Part shown: in pieces, positions 21,805 through 31,891 of the stretch
How positions within the stretch are numbered: the first letter of the stretch is position 1
How the letters are laid out: every line of letters begins with the position of its first letter
Source: Lactarius indigo
Lineage: Eukaryota; Basidiomycota; Agaricomycetes; Russulales; Russulaceae
Length of the DNA stretch: 64,000 nt
Reading direction: 5' to 3'
NCBI GenBank assembly: GCA_025766275.1
Contig: JAFKAC010000002.1
Coordinates: 186,001 to 250,000, forward strand
Position numbers and translations under genes: made by a program
The notes under the pieces: generated by a model
The model's input: only the letters and a program-made list of their open reading frames with translations
Told to the model about the DNA's origin: nothing
Databases searched by the model: none

Positions 21805-22360
21805 AGTCTTCGTCACCTCACAGTCATCGTCGCGATCGCAATCCCCACAGCCACCCCGTTGTTGTCACTCATTGTCACTGTAGCCATTGTCCTCGCATCA
21901 CAGTCGTCGTAGCTGTAGTTGTGCTTGAGGTGTCACCACTTTTCAGCCACGGCCATCGTTGTCTTCATCACCATCACAGCCACAGTCATTGTCGTCGTCT
22001 TCGTCCCCGCCGTTGAGGTCGTCATCCAGTTGTGCTTGTGTTGTTGCTATTTCTTTGTGACCGCAGTCATTGCAGTCATCTTCGTTGTCACCATTACTGC
22101 CTTGCAGCTGACATAGTCATGGTCATTGCCCATGTCCTCATTGTGGTTAGGGTCACACTGCACGGGCATCGGCGGAATGTGGTGGCAGTGGTGGTGGTGG
22201 TGGTCCGGGTCTGGGTCATACATAACCATGTCAGGATCGCACGGCCGAGATGCCATCATAGTGGAAAGTCACCGCTTGTGGCTGGTATCGTCATTGTCGT
22301 TGAAGTGAGGGGGTCATCTGTCATCGTCGCACGCTCCACAGCAGCAAGAAGATGGCAAGC
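21805..22360. repeat. Low-complexity GTCATTGTC/CATCGTC-type region
   Basis: The sequence is a degenerate trinucleotide-like mixture of GTC, CAT and ACC words with weak hydrophobic or Val/His-rich reading frames on both strands. The frames look like by-products of the simple repeat and not genes. Confidence 0.5.
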
Positions 22361-23665
22361 ATGACAGCACCAAAGAAGATGCCTGGTGTGGCTCGTTGGT
22401 TTCACCTCTGCATGGAGGTGTGGTACTGGTGGACTCTAGTGCTGTACAGGGGAGAGGTGAGACAACAGAGCAGGACAATGGAGCAGAAGCGTGAAGGCAA
22501 AGTCAAAAAAATGAAGCAAGTCACGTTTATTGTTGATTGGTCTGGGCGTGGGAAGCCTTTCCCACGTTCGTTCATACAATAATGGACCACAATGTTCCAT
22601 TTTGGTACTGTATGTGCATGCACTCTTTTCCCTTCACTGATCTCTTGTTCCCCCCTCCCCCGTCACTGGTTCATCCGCCATTCCTTCCTCCACTTTCTGA
22701 GCCTACCTCCCGCACATCATGCTCCCCCCATAACAGACCCAAGGCAGTCAGATGCCACCCCTCCAATGTGCAAGCCTCAGAATGGAAAAAAAAAAAACAG
22801 CACGTTCTTTTTTTTTTTTCTTCATTTATCTCTGAAACATTCTAATTTATTGATTGCAGGTCCTCCCACTGCTATACAACTGATGTAGCTCTTATGACTG
22901 CAATCATTTGATGCACAGCAACAATGTCATCACTGCCACTACCACCTTAGTCATTGCTGTGTCATCAAACATAGTTGTAAGTCCAAATATGTTCATCCCT
23001 TGCGTCCTCACTAACTAGTCACTATTGCCCCTATACAAGCTCCTGTGCACCTGCCACTCAAGACACTGTCGATGGTTCCACCCCTGCAAATTTAAAACAG
23101 ATGAGTACCGGTCTATGTAAGTAACAATACGCTCACATTCATCACAGGTCTTACACAACTGCTCTGACATGACACCTGTTGCCAGTCGACCCCAAAGCCA
23201 CTGCCTCACTTGGTCCCTCCCATCTCCACTCCTACAAGCCCAACAATGACCTGACCACAGCAGGACTGCATACATGCAAGCTACGAGTGACAGTGAGGAC
23301 AAGGTGGTGACAGTGAGGACACAATGGTGAGGCAATGGTGATAGAGAGGTAATATTGCAACATCAATGACGATGACTTTGATGGGGCGGTGCAGTGATCA
23401 CAACAACAGGGACAGGTGCAGTAGGTGCTGCACTCCTGTAGCTAGCTACCTGTAGATATTTCATGCAATAAATATGTTTTTTTTCCTTATTTTACAAACT
23501 GGGTGTCAGTGGGTGAATTCACATAATGCTGAAATAACTTTTGAACAATTTGTCAGTAGCTAGGTGCTAATTATTACAATTGAGATAGTCCCCAATAAAT
23601 TATCAAGGGGACTAAGCAATGTGCAATAATTGACAATTACTAGTAATTATTGATAATTTGTTCTT
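22361..23665. other. Unassigned interior of the 3.3-kb DNA element
   Basis: Contains A and T runs near 22790-22820, GTGAGGACA-type repeats near 23290-23340, and AT-rich subterminal sequence. No credible gene was seen. Confidence 0.4.
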
Positions 23666-23855
23666 GCTAGCATGGGAGGTTTTTCCTGATGAGCTGTCTG
23701 TGTACTACTGTCCTGCTTCCTGTGTCATTTGTTTGCACTGTACATCACATGGTTCGGGAGTGTCATGCCAGTTGTTTACTGCTGAGGTATGAGTGACTCT
23801 GGTTCAGGTTTGTTTGTCGAATGCGTTGTGCCATGTTCACTAGCTAGGAAAAGAG

Positions 23856-23866
23856 GTCTACTCTTA
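23856..23866 (-). promoter_or_regulatory. Self-priming type primer-binding site of the BTB-CCHC LTR element
   Basis: Directly next to the LTR, the minus strand reads TAAGAGTAGAC. It is the exact reverse complement of GTCTACTCTTA inside the same LTR (plus 24008-24018), 35 nt downstream of TATAAA (24053-24048), where the transcript should begin. This is the Tf1/sushi self-primer layout. Confidence 0.65.
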
Positions 23867-24176
23867 TGTCACAGTTCAGTTGTAGCCCAAAGGCAATGGG
23901 CAAGCAGAGTCGAGGGTCACATATTAAGTGACCAGAGGGAGGGAGAACTTGGCAGGCAAGTGAGAGGGGAATCTAAAGGTTTAAACAAGTAGACTGTATT
24001 CAAGGACTAAGAGTAGACAAAGTATTGTACTACTCAGACTACTGGTCTTTATACTCTTACAAACTGGTGATTTTTGGGACTCTTTTCTGTGGTTACAAAG
24101 ACTTGGAAGTGAGCTGGCATACAAGAGACGTGGCATGGGTACTGGGCTGGCAGAAGACTCGGATGTGCTGGCAGGG
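23867..24176 (-). repeat. Truncated 5' LTR (TGTCAC type)
   Basis: Homologous to 12701-13096 from TGTCACAGTTCAG to CTGGCAGGG, where homology stops abruptly at 24176. About 60-90 bp of the LTR's promoter-distal end are missing. Confidence 0.75.
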
Positions 24177-24269
24177 AGCCTTGCAGGTGGTCAAAAACCC
24201 CCACAACCAAAAGGCTCATTCACATGCACAACCAATCTCCAGAGCCACCGACTGTGTATACTATGACTT

Positions 24270-24685
24270 TGTTCTACCTTTAGCTATATCCTTATTGTGA
24301 TGTCACTATGATATCATCTTTGCTTGGACTTTCTTTGTTCTGTGCTCCTTATTCTCCATTTGTGTATTCCTTTTGTCCCAGATGAAGAACAATGTCTTAT
24401 ACTCTGTGACCCTATGTTACATCCCTTGTACTAGTGTCACCCCTGTAAACAGTATAAGTAGTGTAGCATGTACACTGCTGGTCCACATCAGTTCTCACTA
24501 CTTATGTGCCAGGTATGTTTCTCCCTTCAATCCTTTGATGTCTAACATCAGTTCTCACTGCTTATGTGCCAGACTCTTTGCTTCAGTGCAACTTCCCTGT
24601 TCACCTCTGCTTCCAGCTTACTTGCATATCTCACCACATTTCCCTTGCCACTGTGAGTATGCCCTTTCTATGTATGCTGTTCATA
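24270..24685 (+). repeat. Copia-type LTR fragment
   Basis: Diverged copy of the solo-LTR family (compare 14215-14623), lacking the first ~220 bp. It keeps the TATA region, the duplicated ATCAGTTCTCACT...GTGCCAG block with its intron-like insert, and the GCTGTTCAT end. Confidence 0.8.
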
Positions 24686-24844
24686 ATTGTGTTGTAGATT
24701 TGTCTCAGACTCTCAGTAGTCAGTTATGATGCCTCAGTAAGCAGTAATTGTCATGGACTTTTATAATATCAGTCAGCAGTAGTAATGTATCACCAATGGT
24801 TGGCCCATGAATTATAAAAGTCACTCTGCAAGTGGATGATTGGA

Positions 24845-25271
24845 TTGTTGTGTTCACATAGGGGGCAGCTTTTGAATACATAAATGTAAGTTTTGATGAT
24901 GATCTGCAGGTAAACTGTCTGATTGTTGATATCCCATGTGCAGTTAATAGTGATATGACTTAAGGGTGTAATACAGTCCATGATTTGTATCACTGGGATG
25001 TTGTACTGTGATTTTGAGCTGAAGAGCTGTACTGTACAGCATGGCTTGTTTGCGTTGTCGCGTTGCTCACTCGCCACTGTACAGTATAGCTCTTCAGCTC
25101 AAAATCACAGTACAACATCCCAGTGATACAAATCATGGACTGTATTACACCCTTAAGTCATATCACTATTAACTGCACATGGGATATCAACAATCAGACA
25201 GTTTACCTGCAGATCATCATCAAAACTTACATTTATGTATTCAAAAGCTGCCCCCTATGTGAACACAACAA
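24845..25271. repeat. Near-perfect long palindrome, 194-bp arms
   Basis: Left arm 24845-25038 and right arm 25078-25271 are reverse complements with a single mismatch seen (GCTGTACTG versus GCTATACTG), separated by a 39-nt spacer. The outer boundary abuts CCCTAACCCTA. No ORF of note crosses it. Confidence 0.92.
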
Positions 25272-25310
25272 ACCCTAACCCTATTTTAGGGTTTGATGTT
25301 AACCTTAACC
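25272..25310. repeat. Interstitial telomere-like motif
   Basis: ACCCTAACCCTATTTTAGGGTTT, read as two halves, contains CCCTAA twice and then TTAGGG inverted, followed by a degenerate AACCTTAACCTTAA. Fungal telomeres are usually TTAGGG repeats. Confidence 0.6.
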
Positions 25311-25555
25311 TTAACTCTATGTGCCTAATATATGGTCATATTGTTGGCTGGGCATTGGTGTGCAGTATGCATCTCAGATCTACTATGTAGAGCAGAGTGT
25401 TTGGTGCATGTGTGCATGGAAACAAATCAGACATCAATGACACTTTAGTAATATACCCTGATAATAATGTTTTAACTGTCACAGCATGCACATTATATGT
25501 GAACATGTTATTAGCACATGGTACATTGTGCATGTATTAAATATGTATAGTAATA

Positions 25556-26155
25556 TGGTGGTGTATGTGTAAGGAGTCTAGGACTCCTTTTCTCAGTGTT
25601 ATGCTTGATAAATTGGGCTATAAGAGGGTGGTGTGCGTGTGAGGAGTCTAGGACTCCTTTTCTCAGTGTCATACTTGAGAAATTGGGCTATAAGAGGATG
25701 GTGTGTATGTGAGGAGTCCTGGACTCCTTTTCTCAGCGTTGCTCTGGAAATTTGGCTGTAAGAGGGTGGTGTATGTGTGAGGAGTCCTAGACTCCTTTTC
25801 TCAGCGTTGCTCTAGAAATTGGGCTGTAAGAGGGTGGTGTACATGTGAGGAGTCCAGGACTCCTTTTCTCAGTGTCACTCTGGAAATTTGGCTGTAAGAG
25901 GGTGGTGTACGTGTGAGGAGTCCTGGACTCTTTTTCTTGGTGTCACTCGGGAAATTGGGCTGTAAGAGGGTGGTGTACATGTGAGGAGTCCTGGACTCCT
26001 TTTCTCGGTGTTGCTCTGGAAATTTGGCTGTAAGAGGGTGGTATACATGTGAGGAGTCCAGGACTCCTTTTCTCAGTGTTGCTCTGGAAATTGGGCTATA
26101 AGAGGGTGGTGTACATGTGAGGAGTCCAGGACTCCTTTTCTCAGTGTCACTCTTG
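25556..26155 (+). repeat. Minisatellite, nine 68-70 bp units
   Basis: Nine direct units begin GGTGGTGTA, carry the palindrome GGAGTCCWGGACTCC followed by TTTTCTC, and end GGGCTGTAAGAG. The palindromes vary only at the centre. An antisense 131-codon frame across the array is a repeat shadow. Confidence 0.93.
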
Positions 26156-26843
26156 AGTTTGGGTCGAGTTAATTGAGTCTTTGGACATGTGTGCACCTAA
26201 TACATTTTGGCATGCATATGGAGTATTTGATGTACACATGTACAGAAACCTATAAGAATTGCATGAGCTCTAGGTGACTGCCTTAAGTCCACCTGAGGCC
26301 CATACCTAGGCAAAGCCTAAACCCCGCCTACAATGAACACCACCCCTACGTCCACCCCTAGGGGTACTGCAAAGTGGCTCATAACCCTAAGTCCACCCCT
26401 AGGGGTACTGCAAAGTGGCTCATAACCCTAAAGAAGTCTCTTGTAGGTCAAGGACCGGCGTCTAGCATGTCGACGGACGAAACGATTACGTGACCGGCGC
26501 TAGTCCGGCCCGGAAAGAAGTAGTTCCTAGCAGTGGGCGCTAATCTAAGATCTGATCAACACGGAGATCTCCGACGGAAGTCCGGGTGCCAGGGGGCTGG
26601 CGCAGGCACTTAGGCACAGGGACGCCAGGTACTGGACCTGAGATGCATCTCATGGGAATAAACCCCAGGGGATAATTCGAGGGATTCCCCATTACCGCGC
26701 GCGCAAGGTACGTCCATTCCCGAGTCACCGAAAGGGGCTAACTTACTTCACCGGAGTGGTCGGACTTGTCCAAGGGTAGTATTATCGTAACAGTATGCAT
26801 GATTTACCTCTATGTCAATCATTAGGGATCTGACGGTTTCTGA
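26156..26843. other. Unassigned spacer with a 41-bp perfect tandem repeat
   Basis: Two identical adjacent 41-bp units (26350-26390 and 26391-26431) each end in CATAACCCTAA. The rest is unique G/C-balanced sequence with no gene recognised. Confidence 0.6.
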
Positions 26844-27421
26844 AACTAGAGGCACATGTTAACGCCGCAAATGGCCCCGTTCTATGGCAGAACACAGGGT
26901 CAAAGTAGGTCGCGCGCATTGTCTGACTTGACCCCCACAGATTATCCCTTGAATTCCCCTCACGGGGCAAGCGGTCCGGTAATTAATCCAAATATAGACG
27001 ACAGCATCCTGATGAGCATAAAAGCGAAAGGACTGCGCTTGTTGGGATCCCCCAGCAGCACCTTGGTGCGTCGTCCTCCAGCTCTTTCATTTCGAACACC
27101 ACCTTCGGTGGTGTAATGCAACTTCACCCTAAACCCTAACTAGAGGCACATGTTAACGCCGTGAAAGGCCCCACTCTATGGCAGAGTTCAGGGTCTGATG
27201 TAGGTCGCGCGCGTTGTCTGACTTGACCCCCACAGATTATCCCTTGAATTCCCTTCACGGGGCAAGCGGTCCGGTAATTAATCCAAATATAGACGACAGC
27301 ATCCTGATGAGCATAAAAGCGAAAGGACTGCGCTTGTTGGGATCCCCCAGCAGCACCTTGGTGCGTTGTCCTTTAGCTCCTTCATTTCGAACACCACCTT
27401 CGGTGGTGTAGTGCAACTTCA
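26844..27421 (+). repeat. Tandem pair of ~290-bp units bounded by CCCTAA
   Basis: Unit 1 (26844-27137) and unit 2 (27138-27421) are highly similar, both starting AACTAGAGGCACATG and ending at the hairpin CACCACCTTCGGTGGTG plus TGCAACTTCA. CCCTAAACCCTAA ends unit 1 (27128-27138) and CCCTAA ends unit 2 (27422-27427). Short frames are conserved between the units but resemble nothing known. Confidence 0.85.
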
Positions 27422-27425
27422 CCCT

Positions 27426-28884
27426 AAGCACGACAAATCGAGATTCGTGTGTGTGTTTGTTGTCGAAGGAATCCGCGAGCGTGTGGGCTTCATCGAACGT
27501 GATGAAGACATCAACACAATCACTTTTGGGACCAGTACAACTTTTGTGATTGTTGAGATCATTCCCGAGGTAGACGCAGTGCGTGGACAGTTCTTCATCG
27601 CCGGAATTGAGCACCACTCGAAGTTCATCCAGCACTTGTGCTAGTTCAGCGCTGTCAAGCTCGTCGCTTGTAATGCTTTAACTGCCTTTTGAAACCAATG
27701 AGTTAGAACGAATGGAACGAACGAAGTATCTGCGGCGTACTAGTCGAGCCTGTGCAATCACACCATCGTAAAATTCGGACCTGCCCCCCCCAGGAGAGCT
27801 GCATTGTTTGATCCTTCGACATATACTCCCGGAATTCTCGTATCCGGCCAGATTTAGTAGAATCCATGCATTCGAGGGTCTCCTTGGTCCTGTTGAACAA
27901 CGCGAGAAGGAAGTGTTGTATGAGGGATACTGGTGAATTCACTCCATCACGTCGCTGTGAGAAAGTTGCGAACTTCCGAGTCAGCAGGGGGATAGCCTAT
28001 AAGACGGTCGGCCATAGAAGTATAGACCTAAAACTGATAGGACGTACCTTGATCTGTTGAAGCACTGCAGATTCATGGGGATCAAAAAATGACCTTTTGA
28101 GAATTCGTCAAGCAGGCGCGACTTTCCCATCCCAGACGACTGAACGATGGAACAGTAGCGTGCATATATTTGCGTTTCTGAAGGCGGTTGAAATCGAAGT
28201 TGTTCAACGACGTGGGCTCGTAGGCCATCAAGTGGAGATTGGTCGATGAAGTCCGCAGTCCAAGAATTTTCGATAGCTAATGATTACGAGGTGAGGTGCC
28301 CACGTCCGAGTACTGAGTACTGAGTACTGAGTGTTGGGACTTACCCTTATGCTGAGACGCCTCGGTAGCGCTCCATGCCTGAGACTCTGAACCGAGCACA
28401 ACTGGATGACATTACCAGCCTGCTACAATGTATAAATGAATTGAACGGCCTTACAGTCAGTTCGAGGTGGTGGTGGACTGGTCCAGAATGCGTCTGAAAA
28501 ATGTTCAGTAATCGAGGTCATCCAAGGATAAGTGCACATACCATGAGTGATCAAAGTCCACATGCCAATGGGACCTTCCAGCACCTTTCTCAATAACTGA
28601 AAGAATTGTTCTCTTTGCTTCTGAACATTTTCTTTGAACACATCCGTTGAAACAAGTCTCTTGAGGTGTGTCCTCGTCAGGAAGTGAGGTAAGAGCTGTA
28701 ACGAGCAGCCACATGAACACCGTCGAGGTCGAAGTCGGGCACCTCATCAGTACTTTGAGGAGTTTCGCACTCTTGTAGGTCTTCATGCAGATGTTTGAGC
28801 TTGCGAGGGGAGGGGGACTGGTATTTCTTGCCTTGCATACTTTGATTCAGGAGTGGGTAAACTTGGATCGGAAGGCCGCTTCAT
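27426..28884 (-). pseudogene. Truncated Crinkler-like P-loop protein gene, left copy
   Basis: Inverted paralogue of 49132-50572. It starts at the same ATG (28884) and keeps the N-terminal helical region, the Walker A P-loop exon (GMGKSR) and the Walker B strand (VFITFDEAHTL). It then stops dead at 27426, where the sequence becomes TTAGGG followed by the tandem unit. The rest of the ATPase and the nuclease-like domain are missing. Near its start this copy keeps the frame where the longer copy has an extra base. It cannot encode a complete effector. Confidence 0.75.
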
Positions 28885-29180
28885 CGTGGACAACAATACG
28901 TTGCAAAGCCTCACTGGTGGGCAGATAAGCAGAGTCTGCTTACAGTATCAATCTTATCAATCTAGACTCTGCTTATGTACCCGCTCCTGCCCGCCGTGAG
29001 GCTTTTTTTTTTTTGACCATGTTTATTCCGGGACAGTAGGTTAATACAAGACTGGTCTTTGACTCCCTACAGAGCAAAATTTTAACGAGAAGTAATGTAT
29101 GCCGAGATACGTGCACCAGGTGTGTTAAAGTAAATGTAAATAGCCGAAGCCTTGCAGTGTTGAGCAGGTATTTGACATAG
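28885..29180 (-). repeat. Inverted duplicate flank (pairs with 48838-49131)
   Basis: The upstream flank of the Crinkler-like gene is shared with the right copy, including the T/A run with ACCATGTTTATTCCGG and a hairpin around TAAGCAGAGTCT. Homology ends near 29180. Confidence 0.8.
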
Positions 29181-29537
29181 TAATAACGACCCCGCCACCG
29201 ACCACTATTTACGAGCACACAGCGAGCCATCAGTGCATCAGTGCTTGACACCGTCTTGTTTGTTCGAGATTTTCCCCTCGCGCTAGGCGTACCACCTCTC
29301 CATAGTTCCTTCGTCCCGTGTAGTGCAACAACCACGGAGAGACAATGTCATTAAATAGGCAGACGTGTGAAATGCCCACGAACAGTATTAGGTAATTACA
29401 ATATGTTAAGCATTTTTGTCGTCAAATGTCCTCGACCTTTACTTAGGTGCTACGATATAACATCCCAGACCCTATTTCACACGTCGTTCATGAGTTCCAG
29501 CCTCGTTGATTGCGGGCCTTGGTCTTGCACCATCATG
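29181..29537. other. 3' flank of the seven-transmembrane gene
   Basis: Non-coding sequence downstream of the receptor gene. The same downstream sequence accompanies the copies near 60.9-61.1 and 63.7-63.9 kb, so it belongs to the duplicated unit. Confidence 0.55.
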
Positions 29538-30876
29538 TCAAGGAATAAAGCAGTGCGGAGTTTTGGATTGGAAAGCTCCTTTAGACTTTCCGAGCTTCTC
29601 GGGGGGTGTGAAGAGGAGGAGGCGAGGTCGCACGATCAAGAAAAGGAGGACGTTGATGGCACCGGAAAGGTGGAACATGATAATACCGAAGAAGGTAGCA
29701 GCCGAAGGCACGTTCTTGTGATCAACCATTAGCCAACGGGCAACCGAGAGTGGAATCACCACGAGGGAGTATGCCAGTGGGTAGCTGCGTATTTTATCAG
29801 CTGCATTCGCGACAAAATGGTCAGGACGTACAGAAGGATTCCCAACGTCGCTCGCCTCTTTGAGTACTCAACGTCTGACTTGACCAGGCGAAATTTGTAC
29901 CACTTCTTGCCATCGACAGAAAAGCAGCCCTTCATCCAGAAATGCAGTAGGATGTACATAACCACAGAGAAAAATAAAGCGATCCACATCCAAAGGTATT
30001 CGCCGGCCAACCGCTCCATATTGTACTTAGAACCGATCCAGCACCAATACTAGCCGGAAGGTGTGTCAGCAGTGAATCGCGGCGATGGGAAGACCGGAGC
30101 TGCGTACGGGCGTAGGTGTCTCAAAATCCTTGTGGATTCCGTTGCTGATACTAACCCAGAGCACGGCGAAAAGACACGTGAAAGCAACGAATCCGAAAGC
30201 AAAGGAACGCGCTCGAGCTCCCACGCCCCATAAGGCTATCGTGAATGTGTGGACGGTGAGTGCCTGGTAGGGTTTACATCAGTGCACAGAGGAGCCATAC
30301 AACGACACATACGAGAGAGAGCAATGCAACTCCGAGTTCGCCCATTTGCTTGATGGTGCCCTGTGCTGTGCAGTATGGGCCCATCCTGACGATCCCGTCG
30401 TGAGCCCATCGGACATTCAGGATACCCCCGGTAGCTTGTAGAATGTCGAATGCAAAAAGGGAGAGCTGTGACGCGGCTAGGATCAGATAACACGCAAAGT
30501 TGTGAAAACATGGAGCGGACCATGTATATGTCAGCGGGAGTCCGAAGCAGCTTCCAGTCACCATCTGGGAGGGTCCTTCTATAACGCAAAATGTTCCTCT
30601 GCACAGCACTTGCTCAACTGGACGGCACAGCCGAAAAGAGATAGAACATACGGCGATCAAAATGAAAACGACGATCACAGCACCGAAACTGAGGAGGGAC
30701 GCCTCGGCCGTCAGCTGTGTGCGATTGAGTGTACGTCGGATGATGGACAAGAAAACGCTCACAGCCACGCCGATGCTCTGACCGTTTGTCAAGACGGTGG
30801 GGTTGACGTGGGTTGAAAGGGATTGGTTGTTCTGCGCATCACAGACAACCCCAATGACGCAGTCGAGTGCTGACAT
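29538..30876 (-). CDS. Seven-transmembrane receptor-like protein, intact copy A
   Basis: Six exons join cleanly into 358 residues: 30876-30652, 30598-30521, 30465-30313, 30263-30108, 30049-29832 and 29784-29538. The introns are 47-58 bp, begin GT and end AG, and several carry CTGAC branch sites. About seven hydrophobic segments can be placed, from VIVVFILIA in exon 1 to SGAINVLLFLIVRP in the last exon. Conserved cysteines in PYCTAQG and YWCWIG could form the extracellular disulfide typical of GPCR-like proteins. The pattern fits an Agaricomycete family related to cAMP/glucose-receptor-type 7TM proteins acting at the plasma membrane. Ligand and coupling are unknown. Two broken copies lie at 60.1 and 62.3 kb. 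Confidence 0.75.
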
Positions 30877-31891
30877 CTCTCAACCTGAAGAAATGGAGCT
30901 GGGATCTCAGAGAGATGGATAGAGAAAGACGTGAAAAGAGAACTTGATCCGTACGCCTTTAAGAGAGGTCGAGTGGCGCCTTCACAGCCACGCCATGAAA
31001 TGTATACTGTTACAGTATCAATGTCGACGTGAGAGCGGTGGAGAGAAAAGGCGCTCGTACACACCAAACTTGAAATTTGAGGCTCTGGGCTTGAGGGCTT
31101 GAATCATTTTTTCGTTCACACAAACGCCAACTCGAACCAGTAGCAGTTCAGCGCAATGCACTGCAAACTGACAAGAGAATTGACAGTGACGGGGCCGAGG
31201 TGCAGTTATGATAGGGGGGTTCAATCAGTGGTCGACATGGACTACATCAGAGAGGTGTCGGCGACTTCCAAACCTGGATACAGTGAGACGTACAAGTGAT
31301 GGCGCGGCCTGTCCGAACAGTGTTCTTCAGGGGGTCCCATCAAATGGTGGAGGGTGTGCCTATCTATGGTCATCTCCGAGTCTACTGTAATGCTGTACCG
31401 CCACACGCTCGTGGGTGCACGTTTTTTGTAAACTGACGGGTTTCGTTACAATGGGAGAAAGCTTGCCAGTGAGTCGCTAGGAAATCGTCGGTGACGAGAT
31501 GCCTACAGCCACGGGTGGAATCGCATCGGTGTATGACGTCAGAGTTCGCTTGGCCAATATACAGTACAAAGTGGCGTCCCTGTATGCACCCGTTCTCCCC
31601 CGTAACGTTCGACTTGATGTTTCTACAGAGTATAAGAAGGCAAAGTATATGATAGCAAATCGCTTTTAGGTACGGGCAACGTGCCATGTCCGAGTCGGTG
31701 TTCCTCGGGGCGCCGTGTTTATCCGAAACTAAGTTACACTACCGCAAATGTATCGACCCGAAGGGAGGCTGCGGGGTAAAAGCGGAGAAAGCACTTCATC
31801 CGGGTCGTCATGATAAACTCGTCGTTGTACTACGCTAGTCTATTTAAACTAAGCCATGATCAGTACGGCCTAACTGTTATCTATCACCCAC
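30877..31891. other. Divergent promoter region between 7TM gene and carnitine acetyltransferase
   Basis: About 1 kb separates two divergent start codons. The 7TM-proximal part (to about 31200) is shared with the upstream regions of copies B and C, so it travelled with the duplications. No gene recognised. Confidence 0.5.

Larger units (their letters stand above)
20357..23691. mobile_element. 3.3-kb inverted-repeat DNA element, non-autonomous
   Basis: The termini at 20357-20382 and 23666-23691 are inverted copies matching at 25 of 26 positions, starting CATCAGGAAAAACCTCCC. Several AATTATC motifs lie just inside each end, like subterminal transposase-binding repeats. No transposase frame is present. 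A clear target duplication is not visible (only AG on each side). It is nested in the LTR element and hosts a MITE and a hAT-like element. Superfamily unknown. Confidence 0.6.
12701..24176 (-). mobile_element. Degenerate LTR element with BTB-CCHC reading frame and self-primer site
   Basis: The minus-strand order is: truncated 5' LTR (24176-23867), 11-nt primer site (23866-23856), short leader, a nested DNA element (23691-20357), a long A/C-rich coding region (20356-13133), polypurine tract (13111-13097) and 3' LTR (13096-12701). LTR ends are TGTCAC/GTGACA. The two LTRs differ by a ~28-bp duplication and several substitutions, so the element is old, or it is a composite of two related copies. 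No RT, integrase or RNase H was seen, so it would be non-autonomous. The 5' end of the 5' LTR is missing, so a target duplication cannot be tested. Confidence 0.6.

Noticed and set aside
21919..22364. Hydrophobic Val-rich plus ORFs as membrane proteins
   Set aside because: They lie in GTC/CAT low-complexity DNA that gives Val- or His-rich frames on both strands.
23867..24176. 5' and 3' TGTCAC LTRs as a same-age pair
   Set aside because: They differ by a ~28-bp duplication and several bases, and the right one is truncated, so dating or certain pairing is not justified.
24790..25077. 95-codon minus ORF in the palindrome
   Set aside because: It is confined to one arm and spacer of a fold-back structure, with no homologue signal or splice sites.
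25801..26196. 131-codon minus ORF over the minisatellite
   Set aside because: The frame is open only because the repeat unit lacks stops in that phase; the peptide is the translated repeat.
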